From contig JASGJE010000014.1 in assembly GCA_049840875.1 (NCBI GenBank), positions 1 through 64,000 on the forward strand: a DNA stretch of 64,000 nucleotides, given 5' to 3'. This document shows positions 62,161 through 64,000 of this stretch, piece after piece. Position 1 is the stretch's first letter. Each line of letters starts with the position of its first letter. The notes under the pieces were generated by a model that searched no databases, was not told the origin of the DNA, and was given only the letters and a program-made list of their open reading frames with translations. The stretch is from JAFDYH01 sp049840875. Lineage in GTDB: Bacteria > Bacteroidota > Bacteroidia > Chitinophagales > Chitinophagaceae. The translations under genes and the position numbers were made by a program.

Positions 62161-64000
62161 TTATTCTTCAGGCATCAATGATACCGAGTTAAACGATGAT
62201 TTTTGTTTTACCCAACCATATACCAACGGTACAATAAACAGTGTGGCGAAAGTGGAAGCAGCCAATCCCCCAATCACAGCTCTTCCTAACGGCGCTGATT
62301 GATCGCCGGCTTCACCAAGACCAACTGCCATTGGTATCATACCCGCAATCATAGCAAGGCTTGTCATAAGAATAGGTCGCAACCGAACGCCGGCGGCGAC
62401 CGTTGCTGCCTTAAATGGATTTTTATATTCCAATCTCAACGTTTCTGCGTTTGTAACAATAAGAATTGCATTTGCGACAGACACACCCACCGCCATAATA
62501 ATACCCATATATGATTGAAGGTTGAGTGTAGCGCCGGTTGCCAGCAGAATCAGCATTGATCCCAACAACACCGCAGGAATAGTAGAAAGTATTGCAACAG
62601 AAAGCGCAAAGGATTGGTAGTTCGCAGCAAGCAATAAAAGTATGACGATAATTGCTACCAATAAACCTCCCTGTAATGTGCTTAGTGTCTCTGTTAACAA
62701 CGAAGACATTCCTTTTATTTCAGCAATTAATCCTTTTGGCGGAGTTCCGGCTTCATCGATAACTTTCTGCACTGCTGTCGTTGCTGTGCCCAAATCTTTT
62801 TTATAAACGTTTGCATTGATCGTGAAAAAACGACGTGGGCCTGAACGATCATATTCACCAGGTAAAGAATCGATGGTGATATCGGCAACATCGGAAAGTA
62901 TAGGACGCATGCTGCCTTTTACTACTGGTATGTTTCTTACCTGGGTCAATGAGTTCATCAGGTATTCAGGAATCTGCACTTGCGCATTGTAGGTATATTG
63001 TTTGGATTCATCCAGCCACAGATTTTTCAACGTATAACGACTCGATGCGGTCGCGTCTGAAATAGATTTAGCGACGTTGTCTATACTTAAACCCATTTGC
63101 GCAAGCTTTTGCCTGTCCATCTTAATAACAAGCGTCGGGAATTTTAAAGGTTGAGCAATCTGTATGTCGCGCAGGTAAGATATCGCTTGTAATTTAGGCA
63201 ACAGTCTATCCGAATAACTTTTCATATCGTCCATATTCTTCGATGATACTCTTATCTCAATAGGAGTGGAAGCGCCTTGTGCCATCAGCTTTTCCGTCAG
63301 CTCAATCGGCTCAAAACATAATTTCAGGGAAGGAAACCGGGCAAGGATATTCTTTCTGAGTTCATCTTTGAAGTCATCCATATTTACTTTGAAATCTTCA
63401 TTCAATTCTACCTGCATTACGGCTTCATGAGATCCACTATTGAACACGTATAGATTACTATGTCCGTAGTTAGGAGAAACAGTGCCGACAAAAGCTGAAG
63501 TAATTGCGACGTGGCCTTTCGCTGTTGAATCAATAACGTTTAATACATCCTTTGCCATTCGTTCAGTAATCTCAAGTCGTGTGCCGTCTGGTTCTTTCAC
63601 ACGAAGCTGTAATTGTCCGGCATTTGATTTTGGCAGCATGTCTTTACCAATGGAAACAAAACATAGTGCAGACAAAGCAATAGCGAGTAGAAGATAAATG
63701 GCGACGATCCATTTTTTGCGTTTCATCCATCGGGTAATTGTTTCCATAAATGAAACTTTCATTCGTTGAAAGAAATCATCATCTTTTTTATGAGCAATAT
63801 CTTCCCGGTTATGCTTATTGATTTCCGAGACTTCTTGTTTATCTAATGCAAGGCCAGCATGTGCATGCAAAGCGGTGTGATGATATTCAAACATTTCCTT
63901 TTTAAGCATCCAGTTGGCCAGTATTGGTAAAAGCATTTGTGCGGTTACGTAAGATATGATCATTGCGAAACCAATTGCCATTGATAAAGGCAAGAACATT
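62161..64000 (-). CDS. RND efflux permease, N-terminal part beyond window
   Basis: The last 612 residues of a second RND permease; the 5' part runs past the window end. The visible sequence starts in the first membrane bundle (SMAIGFAMIISYVTAQMLLPILANW), includes a cytoplasmic His/Asp-rich stretch, the second large periplasmic domain (IGKDMLPKSNAGQLQLRVKEPDGTRLEITERMAKDVL, then VDMD-like segments), and the C-terminal bundle (SYMGIIMAVGVSVANAILIVTNAETLRLEYKNPFKAATVAAGVRLRPILMTSLAMIAGMIPMALG-like; read here as GMIPMAVGLGEAGDQSAPLGRAVIGG). It is paired with the adaptor and is unrelated in detail to the RND gene at the window start. Confidence 0.92.
   Translation of the reverse strand, partial: MFLPLSMAIGFAMIISYVTAQMLLPILANWMLKKEMFEYHHTALHAHAGLALDKQEVSEINKHNREDIAHKKDDDFFQRMKVSFMETITRWMKRKKWIVAIYLLLAIALSALCFVSIGKDMLPKSNAGQLQLRVKEPDGTRLEITERMAKDVLNVIDSTAKGHVAITSAFVGTVSPNYGHSNLYVFNSGSHEAVMQVELNEDFKVNMDDFKDELRKNILARFPSLKLCFEPIELTEKLMAQGASTPIEIRVSSKNMDDMKSYSDRLLPKLQAISYLRDIQIAQPLKFPTLVIKMDRQKLAQMGLSIDNVAKSISDATASSRYTLKNLWLDESKQYTYNAQVQIPEYLMNSLTQVRNIPVVKGSMRPILSDVADITIDSLPGEYDRSGPRRFFTINANVYKKDLGTATTAVQKVIDEAGTPPKGLIAEIKGMSSLLTETLSTLQGGLLVAIIVILLLLAANYQSFALSVAILSTIPAVLLGSMLILLATGATLNLQSYMGIIMAVGVSVANAILIVTNAETLRLEYKNPFKAATVAAGVRLRPILMTSLAMIAGMIPMAVGLGEAGDQSAPLGRAVIGGLAASTFATLFIVPLVYGWVKQKSSFNSVSLMPEE

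Noticed and set aside
1..64000. tRNA, rRNA, riboswitches, prophage or transposase genes
   Set aside because: No cloverleaf, rRNA-like stretch, recognisable riboswitch core, integrase or transposase was found by reading; small structured RNAs could still be missed without a covariance search.

Overview
The window reads as a chromosomal segment of a Bacteroidota bacterium, most likely family Chitinophagaceae. The evidence is TonB-dependent receptors with carboxypeptidase-like N-terminal domains, a SusC/SusD pair, lipoproteins with short lipoboxes, TAnnTTTG-type -7 promoter elements, no clear Shine-Dalgarno sites, and Chitinophagaceae-like versions of mreBCD/mrdA/rodA, DUF5690 and DUF47. The first 73 bases are not genomic: they read as an Oxford Nanopore adapter followed by a native barcode, so position 74 is a physical contig end. 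Two genes (ThuA-like and Pit phosphate transporter) are broken by single-base shifts at short homopolymers, as expected of residual nanopore error.

Layout. 0-5 kb: 3' part of an RND efflux permease, a ThuA-like gene, an AIM24-family gene and MgtC. 5-15 kb: DUF2252, an orphan 2-oxoacid:ferredoxin oxidoreductase alpha subunit, two peptide transporters (OPT and POT), purD, tryptophan 2,3-dioxygenase and an alpha/beta hydrolase. 16.4-22.6 kb: the cell-elongation cluster mreB-mreC-mreD-mrdA-rodA. 22.7-28.2 kb: a metallo-beta-lactamase-fold hydrolase, a GxxExxY gene, an ECF sigma factor with two membrane or exported partners, a transketolase C-terminal half and galE. 28.2-39.8 kb: a phosphate-flavoured region with Pit, DUF47, a TonB receptor plus lipoprotein, a transglutaminase-like secreted protein and an Oar-like TonB receptor. 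Both receptor genes have an upstream array of three direct repeats of GTAACA type with an exact 11-base period, resembling a Pho box.

39.9-41.7 kb is a small AT-rich cassette with an unrecognised gene and a TIR protein carrying a C-terminal nucleoside-deoxyribosyltransferase-like domain, a candidate anti-phage effector. 41.9-53.7 kb holds mostly exported hydrolases. It includes two paralogous alkaline-phosphatase-superfamily enzymes around a DUF5690 transporter and a phosphonate-associated alcohol dehydrogenase, and facing them a secreted phosphonoacetate-hydrolase-like enzyme directly behind a PhnO-like acetyltransferase. I read this as a possible organophosphonate-use island. 53.8-64 kb: a membrane AraC-type regulator, a SusC/SusD pair, a DUF6886-like gene, and an RND adaptor and permease, the latter cut by the window end.

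Intergenic spaces contain several families of inverted repeats, each built from its own short repeated word (for example AGGCACAAAG, GCTAAT, ACATACAAGG). No tRNA, rRNA, CRISPR array, integrase or transposase was recognised.
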